DNA from: JAGLSB01 sp023135955
GTDB lineage: Bacteria > Bacteroidota > Bacteroidia > Bacteroidales > GCA-2748055
NCBI GenBank assembly: GCA_030673645.1
Contig: DAOVIO010000060.1
Coordinates: forward strand, 1-20,214
DNA length: 20,214 nt
Direction: 5' to 3'
The notes beneath the pieces were generated by a model. It did not search any database and was not told where the DNA came from. It saw only the letters and a program-made list of their open reading frames with translations. The translations under genes were made by a program, and so were the position numbers. Positions within the stretch are counted from its first letter, which is position 1. Each line of letters begins with the position of its first letter. Positions 13,618 through 20,214 of this stretch are shown here, piece after piece.

Positions 13618-14937
13618 CTAAACCGGATGATCTTCTCTAAATTTATTAACACGAAATCTAAGATCATCAAACTGATTTCGCGAGACCTGTGATACACAGG
13701 CTCGTAATCCTTCCGACCTTGTACTTCCTGTAATATCTAAAGAAATGGCACTGATACCATAATACAATAATTCAGTTAATAATTTTGCTCCTTCAAAACC
13801 CGGATAAGAAATTGTAAAATAAAATCCATCCGCAATAGGCCTGTCAATATCCGTATCATAAACAATTTTAAATCCCGAGTCAGTAAAAATCTTCTTCATA
13901 ATCCTGGCCTTTTCGCCATACTCCTTAACAATTTCAATGAAATTAAATTCACCATTATTCGCAGCCTTAAGAATAGCAGCAAGAGCAAACTGTGCTGAAT
14001 GTCCCGTTCCAGCAGAAAGACAGTATAAAGCTCCATAAATCATTGAGTAGCCAAACAATTCTGAAGAATAATAACGCTTTAGTTCAGGATACTTTCTGTT
14101 GAATAATTTGTCTGATATCACCATCATCCCAACTCTTTGTCCCGCATAGCTAAAAACTTTTGATGAAGAAATAAGTAATATATAATTCGCTGTGTAATTC
14201 GCTGCACTGGGTTGATAAGGTGCTTCACCTGGTACTGAATAGTCCTGACGAAAATCCATTGCAAAATAGGCAAGATCTTCAATGACTATAACATCATACT
14301 TATTTGCCAAGGTTCCAATAATACTAAGCTCCTCCTCAGTTAAGCAAACCCAGGAAGGGTTATTAGGATTTGAGTATAGAATAGAAGAGATTTTTCCTGT
14401 TTTCAAATAAGATTCTAATTCAGGGCCTAATTTTTCTCCTCTGAAATCGTATAAATCGAAGCTCTCGTAATTGTGCCCTAAGACTTTACATTGCTGCTTT
14501 TGAACCGGGAATCCGGGATCAAGAAAGAGTGTACCCTCTTTTAAAGGATCTGTACGATTTGCTGTCATAAATGTTGCCATCCCTCCCATCATCGATCCAA
14601 CAGTTGGAATACAACCGGCAGGATTTACATCCACATTCATGAATAACTTAACAAAACGAGAAATTTCTTCCTTAAGTTCTTTCACACCTTCAATCATCGG
14701 GTACTTTGAAGCAACTCCATTTTTTAAAGCTTCAATTTCAGCTTGTATCCCAACTTCAGCCGGATCAAGACCCGGAACCCCCATTTCCATCCTGATGAAC
14801 TTTTCACCTGTTTTTGCTTCAATCTCATTAACTATTCTTACAAGTTCACGAATGGAAGAATGTCCCACATTATCTACAGGAGAAGCATTAATTACATCAC
14901 TAACGATCTGGTTATCAATAGGTGTATTCTTATTCAT
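13618..14937 (-). CDS. Class I/II PLP-dependent aminotransferase
   Basis: This 439-aa fold-type I aminotransferase is cytoplasmic. Landmarks: EMGVPGLDPAEVG (51-63), KYPMIEGVKELKEEI (79-92), the cofactor loop PTVGSMMGGM (111-120), SNPNNPSWVCLT (189-200) with the PLP Asn193, VIEDLAYF with Asp221, SSSKVFSYAGQRVG with the PLP lysine at 260, and the C-terminal substrate Arg in STRSEGLRACVSQ. The family covers aspartate/aromatic/branched-chain enzymes and I cannot fix the substrate. Adjacent korDABC oxidises 2-oxoacids, so a shared amino acid fermentation role is plausible but unproven. The start is placed at ATG 14937 rather than 14961: the extra eight residues have no family support. It ends about 260 bp upstream of korD, with a hairpin between. 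Confidence 0.87.
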   Translation of the reverse strand: MNKNTPIDNQIVSDVINASPVDNVGHSSIRELVRIVNEIEAKTGEKFIRMEMGVPGLDPAEVGIQAEIEALKNGVASKYPMIEGVKELKEEISRFVKLFMNVDVNPAGCIPTVGSMMGGMATFMTANRTDPLKEGTLFLDPGFPVQKQQCKVLGHNYESFDLYDFRGEKLGPELESYLKTGKISSILYSNPNNPSWVCLTEEELSIIGTLANKYDVIVIEDLAYFAMDFRQDYSVPGEAPYQPSAANYTANYILLISSSKVFSYAGQRVGMMVISDKLFNRKYPELKRYYSSELFGYSMIYGALYCLSAGTGHSAQFALAAILKAANNGEFNFIEIVKEYGEKARIMKKIFTDSGFKIVYDTDIDRPIADGFYFTISYPGFEGAKLLTELLYYGISAISLDITGSTRSEGLRACVSQVSRNQFDDLRFRVNKFREDHPV

Positions 14938-15227
14938 AGTATTGAATATTTGACAGTTCAATATTACAAAGCCCGATCAAGAATTTTTATGATAAAGAAT
15001 ATGTTTTGAAAAAAGAGTTTATGTTTTTAGACAGTAATTTTGATAGAAAATTAATTTAATTTAATGAGGATGAAACTTATACCCTAACAAAAATCATAAA
15101 CAACTTATCATATATAACTTTGGTAAGACCCTCCAGTTTAAAGCTGCCTTTATACGAATCAGCAAATGTATATTAAAAAGAAAGATGGTAAGAAAGGAAC
15201 ACTCCATAATTAATATTTCTTTCAGTT

Positions 15228-15852
15228 TTAATTTTTATGAAAAATTATATGTGACGGATATACTTCGTTATGAAATATTCTTTGTTCTGCAATGATAAAT
15301 TCACTGGTGGTTTGATTATTATATCCGGTATTAAGATTGCGGGAAAAATCAGGAAAGGAACAAGAAGCTACTTCTAATCTTATTTTGGTGAGGGGGAGCT
15401 TCAATAGCTGCTGCTAACTGAACCGATCCTGAATACGAACCACCAACCATTCCAATCTTTCCATTTGACCATTCCTGAATCGCTAACCATTCAATTACAT
15501 CATATCCATCCTCTCCTTCAAATTCATAGGGCATCCAAATACCTTCTGATCCATATTTCCCTCTTACATCTTGTATCGCTGTAACATAACCATGTTTTGA
15601 ATAAAATTCACCATATTCTTTTAATAGCATTTTATTGTATGGAGTACGAATGAGAATAACCGGATAAGATTTTGATTCTTCATCTGGGAAATACAGATCA
15701 GTTGCTAATTTTATACCATCCCGAACAGGAATCATTATTGACTTGAATGACTCCTGGGCATTATTGGTGCACCCATAAACATTAAATAATAATATTGTAG
15801 ATATTAAGAAGCTAAATATTTTATTGTAATAATGATTACCTCTATGATTCAT
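15228..15852 (-). pseudogene. S15/CocE-type lipoprotein hydrolase with large internal deletion
   Basis: The N-terminal frame (15852 to 15349) gives a lipoprotein signal (LLFNVYGC), then the start of an X-Pro dipeptidyl-peptidase/CocE alpha/beta hydrolase: IPVRDGIKLATDLYFP, RTPYNK, VRGKYGSEG and the nucleophile elbow GGSYSGS. It breaks off after AAAIEAPPH and reaches a stop in 12 codons. Shifted by one frame from about 15386, the - strand reads KIRLEVASCSFPDFSRNLNTG, then AEQRIFHNEVYPSHIIF, to TAA at 15228-15230. That is the C-terminal end of the same family. The catalytic Asp, His and several hundred middle residues are gone. Full-length members are about 550-650 aa. The gene is therefore a deletion-fused, frameshifted remnant, following the Calx-beta gene by 38 bp. 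Confidence 0.85.
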
Positions 15853-15890
15853 ATGTTTTGATATAATATTGTATTATGGAGTGAAGCAGA

Positions 15891-17843
15891 TTAATCAATT
15901 ACATTATATTTTTTCATCAAATCAACATATTCCTTCATTTTTTCACCCTCTGGTGATAGTTTTCTACCAGACTCTTTTTTCATTTCTACAATCTCTCCTT
16001 CCATCCTATATACTTTATTCTGTAAAGCTCTGTAAAGTCCATCTGCAGTTGCTTTATTTGTGAAATGAGCATTCGTGAAGGGAGTATTAGCAATACCTGA
16101 GTCGAGTGTCTCAATCCAATCTGCGGGGATATCTTTAGTACCGGATAATGCTCCACAGAGTGCTCCTGCACTAGCAGCTGTACAATCTGTATCATATCCG
16201 CGGTTGATAGCAATTAATACACTTTGCTTAACATCTCCATTGGTAGCTTTGAATAAGGCAAAGGAATAGCTTACATTTTCATAAATGCTTGAATTCTGGT
16301 ATTTCTCTATTCTGTCAAAGGCATAATATCTGCTATCAGTATCCATATACATATCTGATAATTCCTGCCACATAATCCTGTTCATTGGGTCATCATATTT
16401 TTCTGTTATGGCCAATGCAAATCTTATTTCTTCTTCAATTTCAGGGCTGGCATACTCTAGCGCTCCTTCAATTACTGACTCAACAGTGGCGCCGGGAAGC
16501 ATTGCCAGAGCCATAGCAGCATTGTATACTGCACCCCAGGCAAAAGCATCATCTTTGGGATCTTCGTAGTAAAGTTTTCCCATATCGTTCATATCAACAA
16601 TAGCATTTTCAGGGTCACCCGCATTGATACAAGGCAAGGCCTGAAAAGCCCGGGCAGTTAAGTGAATATGTTCCCCCAGATCTTCTGGTGTACCGAATTT
16701 AGTTATTGGCATATCAGCCGGTTCTACTCCCCACTTTGCATAAGATAATAATACTCTGTCATAGTTCTGGGTCATATAATTCATATCATCTATTTCACAA
16801 TCCCGAAGCCAAACATCCTTCAGGTCCTGATAATTTATACGATCTTGTTTTTCAATGATTGCAGTACAAATCAGTTTATGTCGTTCGCCACCATCTTCAG
16901 TGGAACCTGCAGAATGCGTCCAGTTATCACTATAATGTTTAAATGGTAAAAATTCATCCTGAAATCCAAATATTTCCTGAATTCTATCCTGTGGCCAATT
17001 ATACTCTGTAATAGCTCCCATTGAACAACCTGCTCTGAATCCCAGAAGAGCTCCATAAATTCTGTCATATACAACACTACGAGTTGGTTCCCCATCATCA
17101 TTTACAATAGTATAGTAGTGCGATTCAACAGTAGCAATATTTGCATTCTTAGCCCAATTTAGTCTGATAACCACAGTCTCATCATCTTCAGCCACTCCAT
17201 CATCTTTAACCTTGAATTTTATAGAAGCTTCTTCTTTACCCGCAGGAATGATAAGTTTGTTTGAGTTAAATTGAAAATCTTCTCCTTCAACAGCTAAAAC
17301 TCCCTGAACGCTATATGTCAGTTGTATATCTTTATCGTAAGTCCTTGATAATTTTAATTTTACTTCAGCATTCTCATTTGCTTCTTCATTAATCGAAGAG
17401 GGCATCTCAAATTCAATATCTGGAATATCTCCATCAAAAATACTAACCACAGCCTGACTATGTTGTGGGTCAATTTCGTAATCATCACTTTCCATTAGCC
17501 TTACTGTAACATCCTCTGTCCCCTCTACAATTCCATCATGAATTGGAAGAATAATAATTTTCTGTGATTTATTTATTTTATATGAATTGCTAAATGCCCT
17601 ATAATCAAGACCCTCAAGTGCTTTTCCCTGGCATTTTATTTTTACATTTAAGCCGGGTGTATGCTCATTCAACTGATATATCCTTATTTCACCCCTATCC
17701 TGGCCTTCTTTAGAATTTCCATCATAAACAACAATTGAAACTGTTGGTTTCTGAGCCAGAAGAACCGGGCCGGTTAGCAGTAGTATTACAGTTAACAGCG
17801 AACCAAGATAAGTCATCAGTAGTTTTGTAATTTTTGTTTTCAT
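15891..17843 (-). CDS. Secreted Calx-beta / ADP-ribosylglycohydrolase-like protein
   Basis: This 650-aa protein has a Sec signal (about 1-30, ending PVLLAQ) and two Calx-beta domains (about 33-137 and 140-250), marked by EGLDYRAF...LPIHDGIVEGTEDVTVRLM and EGEDFQF...KVKDDGVAEDDETVVIRL. The C-terminal domain (about 258-610) is ADP-ribosylglycohydrolase (DraG/ARH)-like: RIYGALLGFRAGCSMGA, STEDGGERH at 314-322 where the family usually has TDDT, and NRGYDTDCTAASAGALCGAL around 548-566, the second metal-binding motif (DTD at 551-553). Two Mg ions normally sit between these motifs; the Asp-to-Glu change may alter activity. Its target outside the cytoplasm is unknown; a glycan- or nucleoside-type N-glycoside is as likely as ADP-ribosylated protein. 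The leader carries a 9-bp dyad (17900-17923). Confidence 0.85.
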   Translation of the reverse strand: MKTKITKLLMTYLGSLLTVILLLTGPVLLAQKPTVSIVVYDGNSKEGQDRGEIRIYQLNEHTPGLNVKIKCQGKALEGLDYRAFSNSYKINKSQKIIILPIHDGIVEGTEDVTVRLMESDDYEIDPQHSQAVVSIFDGDIPDIEFEMPSSINEEANENAEVKLKLSRTYDKDIQLTYSVQGVLAVEGEDFQFNSNKLIIPAGKEEASIKFKVKDDGVAEDDETVVIRLNWAKNANIATVESHYYTIVNDDGEPTRSVVYDRIYGALLGFRAGCSMGAITEYNWPQDRIQEIFGFQDEFLPFKHYSDNWTHSAGSTEDGGERHKLICTAIIEKQDRINYQDLKDVWLRDCEIDDMNYMTQNYDRVLLSYAKWGVEPADMPITKFGTPEDLGEHIHLTARAFQALPCINAGDPENAIVDMNDMGKLYYEDPKDDAFAWGAVYNAAMALAMLPGATVESVIEGALEYASPEIEEEIRFALAITEKYDDPMNRIMWQELSDMYMDTDSRYYAFDRIEKYQNSSIYENVSYSFALFKATNGDVKQSVLIAINRGYDTDCTAASAGALCGALSGTKDIPADWIETLDSGIANTPFTNAHFTNKATADGLYRALQNKVYRMEGEIVEMKKESGRKLSPEGEKMKEYVDLMKKYNVID

Positions 17844-17899
17844 TTTTGTTATTTTTTTTCTACATAAATCTTTTATGATTCAGAATAGCACATACATCC

Positions 17900-17923
17900 G
17901 AGTATATGATATTGCATATACTC
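17900..17923. promoter_or_regulatory. 9-bp-arm perfect inverted repeat in the Calx-beta gene leader
   Basis: GAGTATATG (17900-17908) and CATATACTC (17915-17923) flank ATATTG. It lies between the outer-membrane-protein stop (17950) and the start at 17843, just downstream of a TAAATTTG box (17935-17942, - strand). It could be an operator or part of a transcript-end structure. Confidence 0.4.
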
Positions 17924-17934
17924 ACTCTATTTTT

Positions 17935-17942
17935 CAAATTTA
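17935..17942 (-). promoter_or_regulatory. Candidate -7 box (TAAATTTG) for the Calx-beta gene
   Basis: Exact TAnnTTTG match on the - strand, 92 bp before the ATG at 17843. No TTG is found at the -33 distance, so support is partial. Confidence 0.35.
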
Positions 17943-17949
17943 ATGAAAT

Positions 17950-18693
17950 TTATTTGTTATTATTTGTACCTGGCAATTTAAGCATGGCTAATAATTCCTG
18001 AACTCTTTGAATTGGGTAGGATAATCCAAGTTTGAAATAATAATACTCCCCTTTTCCTTTTGAATTTAATGCTTGTAATACTCCGGAATCATCCCAATAT
18101 GTGACATTATACTCTATGAGATTTTTAAATCCAAAAATATAACCAAGCTCCATTTCAAGTAGTAATTGATCATAAACGCGAAATCGGCAGCCAGTACTGG
18201 TAGATAGTAAAGAATTGAATTTTGATTCTGGTATAAACTTCCATTCCAATAATATGCTTTTGCCATCACTATTCAAAGTAGAGCTACTCCCTCCCCCATT
18301 TGATTCTTCAATGCAAAACAGATACCCAAACGAGGCAAACATAGAAATTCTGTCCTTAAATACATCTATATTTAGATTTAATTTAAAAGGGATCTGATGG
18401 GATTCAATTCCACCAGTTGAAGCATAATAATTGCTAATAAGACCAATTTGATCAGAATACATACGATAGGAATATCCTATTTCGAAACTAAGCATCTCGG
18501 ATATTTCCCTGCGTAGATAAAATCCATACATAGCTCCTCCGCCTTCAAAAAGAGTATTATCAATCAAGCTGTAATTTTCTATGATATGGGATTTCGTAGT
18601 TGTAAGCCCAACCTCAGCCCGCAGGTATGTATAATTTTGTGCAGAAAGTATTTCGCTGGCTAAAATTCCAAGGAATACAATGACGATTCTCAT
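17950..18693 (-). CDS. Putative outer-membrane beta-barrel protein
   Basis: I do not recognise a specific family. The 247-aa product has a Sec signal (MRIVIVFLGILASEILSAQ) and then alternating hydrophobic/aromatic strands: YTYLRAEVGLTT, AMYGFYLRREI, LSFEIGYSYRMY, IPFKLNLNIDVF, ISMFASFGYLF, LLLEMELGYIFGF and YYYFKLGLSYPI. This is the pattern of an 8-10-stranded outer-membrane barrel of the general 'outer membrane beta-barrel' type in Bacteroidota. The final 20 residues (LLAMLKLPGTNNNK) extend beyond the last strand. It lies 106 bp upstream of the Calx-beta/ADP-ribosylglycohydrolase gene on the same strand; co-regulation is possible, but each seems to have its own leader. Confidence 0.6.
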   Translation of the reverse strand: MRIVIVFLGILASEILSAQNYTYLRAEVGLTTTKSHIIENYSLIDNTLFEGGGAMYGFYLRREISEMLSFEIGYSYRMYSDQIGLISNYYASTGGIESHQIPFKLNLNIDVFKDRISMFASFGYLFCIEESNGGGSSSTLNSDGKSILLEWKFIPESKFNSLLSTSTGCRFRVYDQLLLEMELGYIFGFKNLIEYNVTYWDDSGVLQALNSKGKGEYYYFKLGLSYPIQRVQELLAMLKLPGTNNNK

Positions 18694-18944
18694 ATTGATA
18701 GAATTTTCGATGACTTTATTACACGTACAGTATTAGCAATTGTCTTTATAACGTATTGTTATATAAAAAATTATAAACTGTCGACTTCAATCAATTTTCC
18801 TTATCATAGAGATTGCGTGATTGGAGAATGTATTCCTGTGTAGATTAAATGTAGATGTTTTATAAGGGCTTCTGGTATGTGTTGGTGCTTTGGTTTTTGA
18901 GGGTTATGCGATAGTAACGAATATTAGCTTACGCAAATTATTCA

Positions 18945-18982
18945 TTGTCTATTAATAAGACAAATTCCCAATAGTTGGGAAT
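18945..18982. promoter_or_regulatory. Two adjacent dyads: probable autoregulatory operator of the MqsR-like locus
   Basis: Dyad 1 is TTGTCT (18945-18950), a 7-nt spacer, and AGACAA (18958-18963). Immediately after, dyad 2 is ATTCCCAA (18964-18971), TAG, and TTGGGAAT (18975-18982), a perfect 8-bp-arm repeat. Dyad 2 covers the -33 TTG of the promoter. Centres are 19 bp apart. Toxin-antitoxin promoters are normally repressed by an antitoxin bound to such dyads. Confidence 0.65.
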
Positions 18983-19005
18983 AATAATTTATATTCTTAT
19001 ATTTG
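18975..19005 (+). promoter_or_regulatory. Bacteroidota-type promoter of the MqsR-like locus
   Basis: TTG at 18975-18977 and TATATTTG at 18998-19005 (exact TAnnTTTG) are separated by 20 bp, the normal -33/-7 spacing. Transcription would start near 19012, giving a leader of about 25 nt to the ATG at 19036. Confidence 0.7.
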
Positions 19006-19035
19006 TATCCAACATTATTATCAAATAATTATTCT

Positions 19036-19416
19036 ATGATAGAATTACCATTTACGGTCGATAATATAGAAATCATACAGGAATTTATCAACGAAACAAG
19101 GAAAAGAATTTCAAACGGTGTTACTATAACCTTTACTGAAAAAGCTAGTTCTGAATTAGAAGATTTAATACTTGAATACGACATTACTGTGGATGATATT
19201 GAATATACTATTCTAAACCTTACAACAGAGAATTATTACAGAGGAATAGATCAGTCGGGAAGTGCTGATTTTAATGTATGTGCGTTTCGTGCATTTGTAG
19301 GAAAAGACAATGTTGAAATTTATTTAAAATACGGACTTGAAGCCGATGGTTTACAAATACTAATTTTTTCTAATCATATTCCTGATTACCCAATGAATCA
19401 GCCATTTAAAAACTAG
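19036..19416 (+). CDS. MqsR-like toxin of a type II toxin-antitoxin pair
   Basis: The 126-aa product resembles MqsR-type RNase toxins (RelE-like fold) in its second half: EYDITVDDIEYTILNLTTENYY fits the MqsR helix and 'L(T/S)xxDFYKS' segment, and VEIYLKYGL with LQILIFSNHI fits the closing strands (YIKL...VVVISFK). It is longer than E. coli MqsR (98 aa), with an extra N-terminal helix (FTVDNIEIIQEFINETRKRI) and tail. A TTG at 19003 would add 11 residues but is part of the -7 box, so ATG 19036 is chosen. The toxin gene comes first, 4 bp before its partner, as in mqsRA. Homology is judged by eye and is distant; a DUF4258-like toxin is the main alternative. Confidence 0.6.
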   Translation: MIELPFTVDNIEIIQEFINETRKRISNGVTITFTEKASSELEDLILEYDITVDDIEYTILNLTTENYYRGIDQSGSADFNVCAFRAFVGKDNVEIYLKYGLEADGLQILIFSNHIPDYPMNQPFKN

Positions 19417-19420
19417 GATC

Positions 19421-19918
19421 ATGGAAGCAAAAAAAATATTAACAAGAGAGAATAAAACCACCAATGAATTACATAGATCTGTAGAAAAGATCTTTAAGGG
19501 TTTAAAATTGACATATAGTGAGGTGTATTATTTAGATTATGAAGTAATTGAAGATACTGGCATTATTAATAAAGAAAAAAAAGTTAAATACTATACCAAG
19601 AATCAAATATTTCGCAATATGAAAGCACTTAAAAGTGCTTATCTCATTGCTAAAGGAGCAGCAGCCCCAATTGAAATTATTAATTTTAGAAATAAATACC
19701 ATATTGCTGCCTCTACGCTTAGTTTAATATTAGGTTTTAGTAAAAACACTATCTCAAATATTGAAAATGATGGTGTAACATCCTTGCCTAGTGGTAGATT
19801 AATTAAGATGTGCTTAAACAACAAAGATTTAATGTATCATTATATTAAAGTATGTGATTCTATTGATAATCGAAAAAAAGATGAGCTTTCTAAGAAATTA
19901 ATGCAGAAAGGGTATTAG
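19421..19918 (+). CDS. HTH antitoxin, MqsA-like without the zinc finger
   Basis: This 165-aa protein has an Xre-type helix-turn-helix at about residues 84-130 (IEIINFRNKYHIAASTLSLI, then GFSKNTISNIENDG as turn and recognition helix, then LPSGRLIKM). A charged linker precedes it (VKYYTKNQIFRNMKALKSAY), laid out like the MqsA dimerisation/DNA-binding half. The N-terminal 60 residues, where MqsA carries its CxxC zinc site and toxin-binding domain, contain no cysteine at all, so the toxin-binding part has diverged or been replaced. Position 4 bp after the toxin and the dyads over the promoter support a role as antitoxin and autorepressor. Assignment as antitoxin is inference from context plus HTH. 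Confidence 0.65.
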   Translation: MEAKKILTRENKTTNELHRSVEKIFKGLKLTYSEVYYLDYEVIEDTGIINKEKKVKYYTKNQIFRNMKALKSAYLIAKGAAAPIEIINFRNKYHIAASTLSLILGFSKNTISNIENDGVTSLPSGRLIKMCLNNKDLMYHYIKVCDSIDNRKKDELSKKLMQKGY

Positions 19919-19950
19919 AAATGGAAATTAACTTTATAATTGAAGGTAGC

Positions 19951-20214
19951 TTATTTAATTAGCCGAGAGTCAAATTTGAAATTCCTACGCTCAATCAATT
20001 TAACTTTAGAATATTCAGGATGTCGACAGTTTAGTATGTAATTATATGAACTATGTATAATGCAGCTAGGTACCTTAAGTGCTATTGTTTTATTTTCCTC
20101 TATCCAATTCTCTGCAATCTCAGAGAGAATGGTTGGAGCCGGATAAACTTTCCAATTATTTGGTAATTGGTCAATCTTTATTTCGGTAATTGAATTATCA
20201 GGAATCTCTAATGT
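19951..20214 (-). CDS. RES-domain toxin, C-terminal part (5' end beyond window)
   Basis: The - strand is open from the window edge through 87 codons to a TAA at 19951-19953. It reads EIPDNSITEIKIDQLPNNW, VYPAPTILSEIAENWI, then LKVPSCIIHSSYNYILN, CRHPEYSKVKLIE and FKFDSRLIK. This is the second half of a RES domain: the VPS serine, the N-x(3)-N-x(2)-HP segment and the closing F-x-F-D-x-RL motif. RES toxins degrade NAD+ (phosphorolysis or hydrolysis) and are partnered by an Xre/DUF2384 antitoxin normally encoded just upstream, which here would lie beyond 20214. With a usual length of about 150-160 aa, some 70 N-terminal residues are missing. It converges on the MqsA-like gene with a 32-bp gap. 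Confidence 0.8.
   Translation of the reverse strand, partial: TLEIPDNSITEIKIDQLPNNWKVYPAPTILSEIAENWIEENKTIALKVPSCIIHSSYNYILNCRHPEYSKVKLIERRNFKFDSRLIK

Larger units (their letters stand above)
18694..19035. other. 342-bp divergent intergenic region
   Basis: It separates the - strand barrel gene from the + strand toxin gene. It has a small dyad TATAAC-GTATT-GTTATA (about 18747-18763), a TGTGTTGGTGCTTTGG stretch resembling the korC octamers (about 18878-18893), and at the right end the toxin-antitoxin operator and promoter (18945-19005). No gene is seen. Confidence 0.6.

Noticed and set aside
15349..15852. Intact small lipoprotein hydrolase
   Set aside because: The frame stops just past the nucleophile motif and the rest of the catalytic domain is missing, while a C-terminal piece follows out of frame.
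1..20214. A shared NAD/ADP-ribose defence system linking the macro-domain, ARH-like and RES proteins
   Set aside because: The three genes are 15-20 kb apart, on different strands, separated by housekeeping operons, and the ARH-like protein is exported; a common system is not supported.

Overview
The window looks like a chromosomal segment of an AT-rich member of the Bacteroidota, probably an anaerobic or facultative lineage near Bacteroidales/Marinilabiliales. The evidence is the yicC-gmk-nadD gene order, SusC/D-era style exported proteins with short Sec signals, several promoters with the Bacteroidota -7 element TAnnTTTG, few Shine-Dalgarno-like sites, and anaerobe-type enzymes (a four-subunit 2-oxoacid:ferredoxin oxidoreductase and tryptophanase). 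The genus assignment is inference.

Layout on the + strand: the 3' part of a macro-domain ADP-ribose hydrolase (1-435); a UbiA/MqnP-type prenyltransferase (585-1454); a YefM-YoeB toxin-antitoxin pair with a twin-hexamer operator (1499-2056); an exported seven-bladed WD40 propeller (2066-3214); a 338-bp leader carrying a promoter, a 22-codon mini-ORF and a dispersed repeat, then tryptophanase tnaA (3553-4929); a 30-bp-period hairpin tract, then a MATE transporter (5051-6418); and the yicC-gmk-nadD operon (6479-8571). Convergent on the - strand, with a 2-bp gap, is an exported Gfo/Idh/MocA oxidoreductase (8574-9884).

On the - strand, 10245-13361 holds a korD-korA-korB-korC 2-oxoacid:ferredoxin oxidoreductase operon. 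Its last gene is separated from the others by 462 bp of short-period repeats. Upstream of it lie a class I/II aminotransferase (13618-14937), a pseudogene of an S15/CocE-type lipoprotein hydrolase joined N-terminus to C-terminus by a large internal deletion (15228-15852), a secreted Calx-beta/ADP-ribosylglycohydrolase fusion (15891-17843) and a small beta-barrel-like outer membrane protein (17950-18693).

The right edge is a defence/stress patch. A MqsR-like toxin and a Zn-finger-less MqsA-like HTH protein sit behind a clear promoter overlapped by a perfect dyad (18945-19918). Convergent with them is the C-terminal 87 codons of a RES-domain toxin (19951-20214), which runs off the window. With YefM-YoeB this makes three toxin-antitoxin systems in 20 kb.

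The most unusual content is in the spacers: in-phase octamer arrays (TGTGCTGG and AACCnCAT-like) around korC, two inverted copies of a composite hairpin repeat at 3454-3537 and 9982-10061, an inverted-repeat pair that supplies the last 13 codons of gmk, and the 30-bp hairpin tandem after tnaA. I see no tRNA, rRNA, CRISPR array or insertion sequence.
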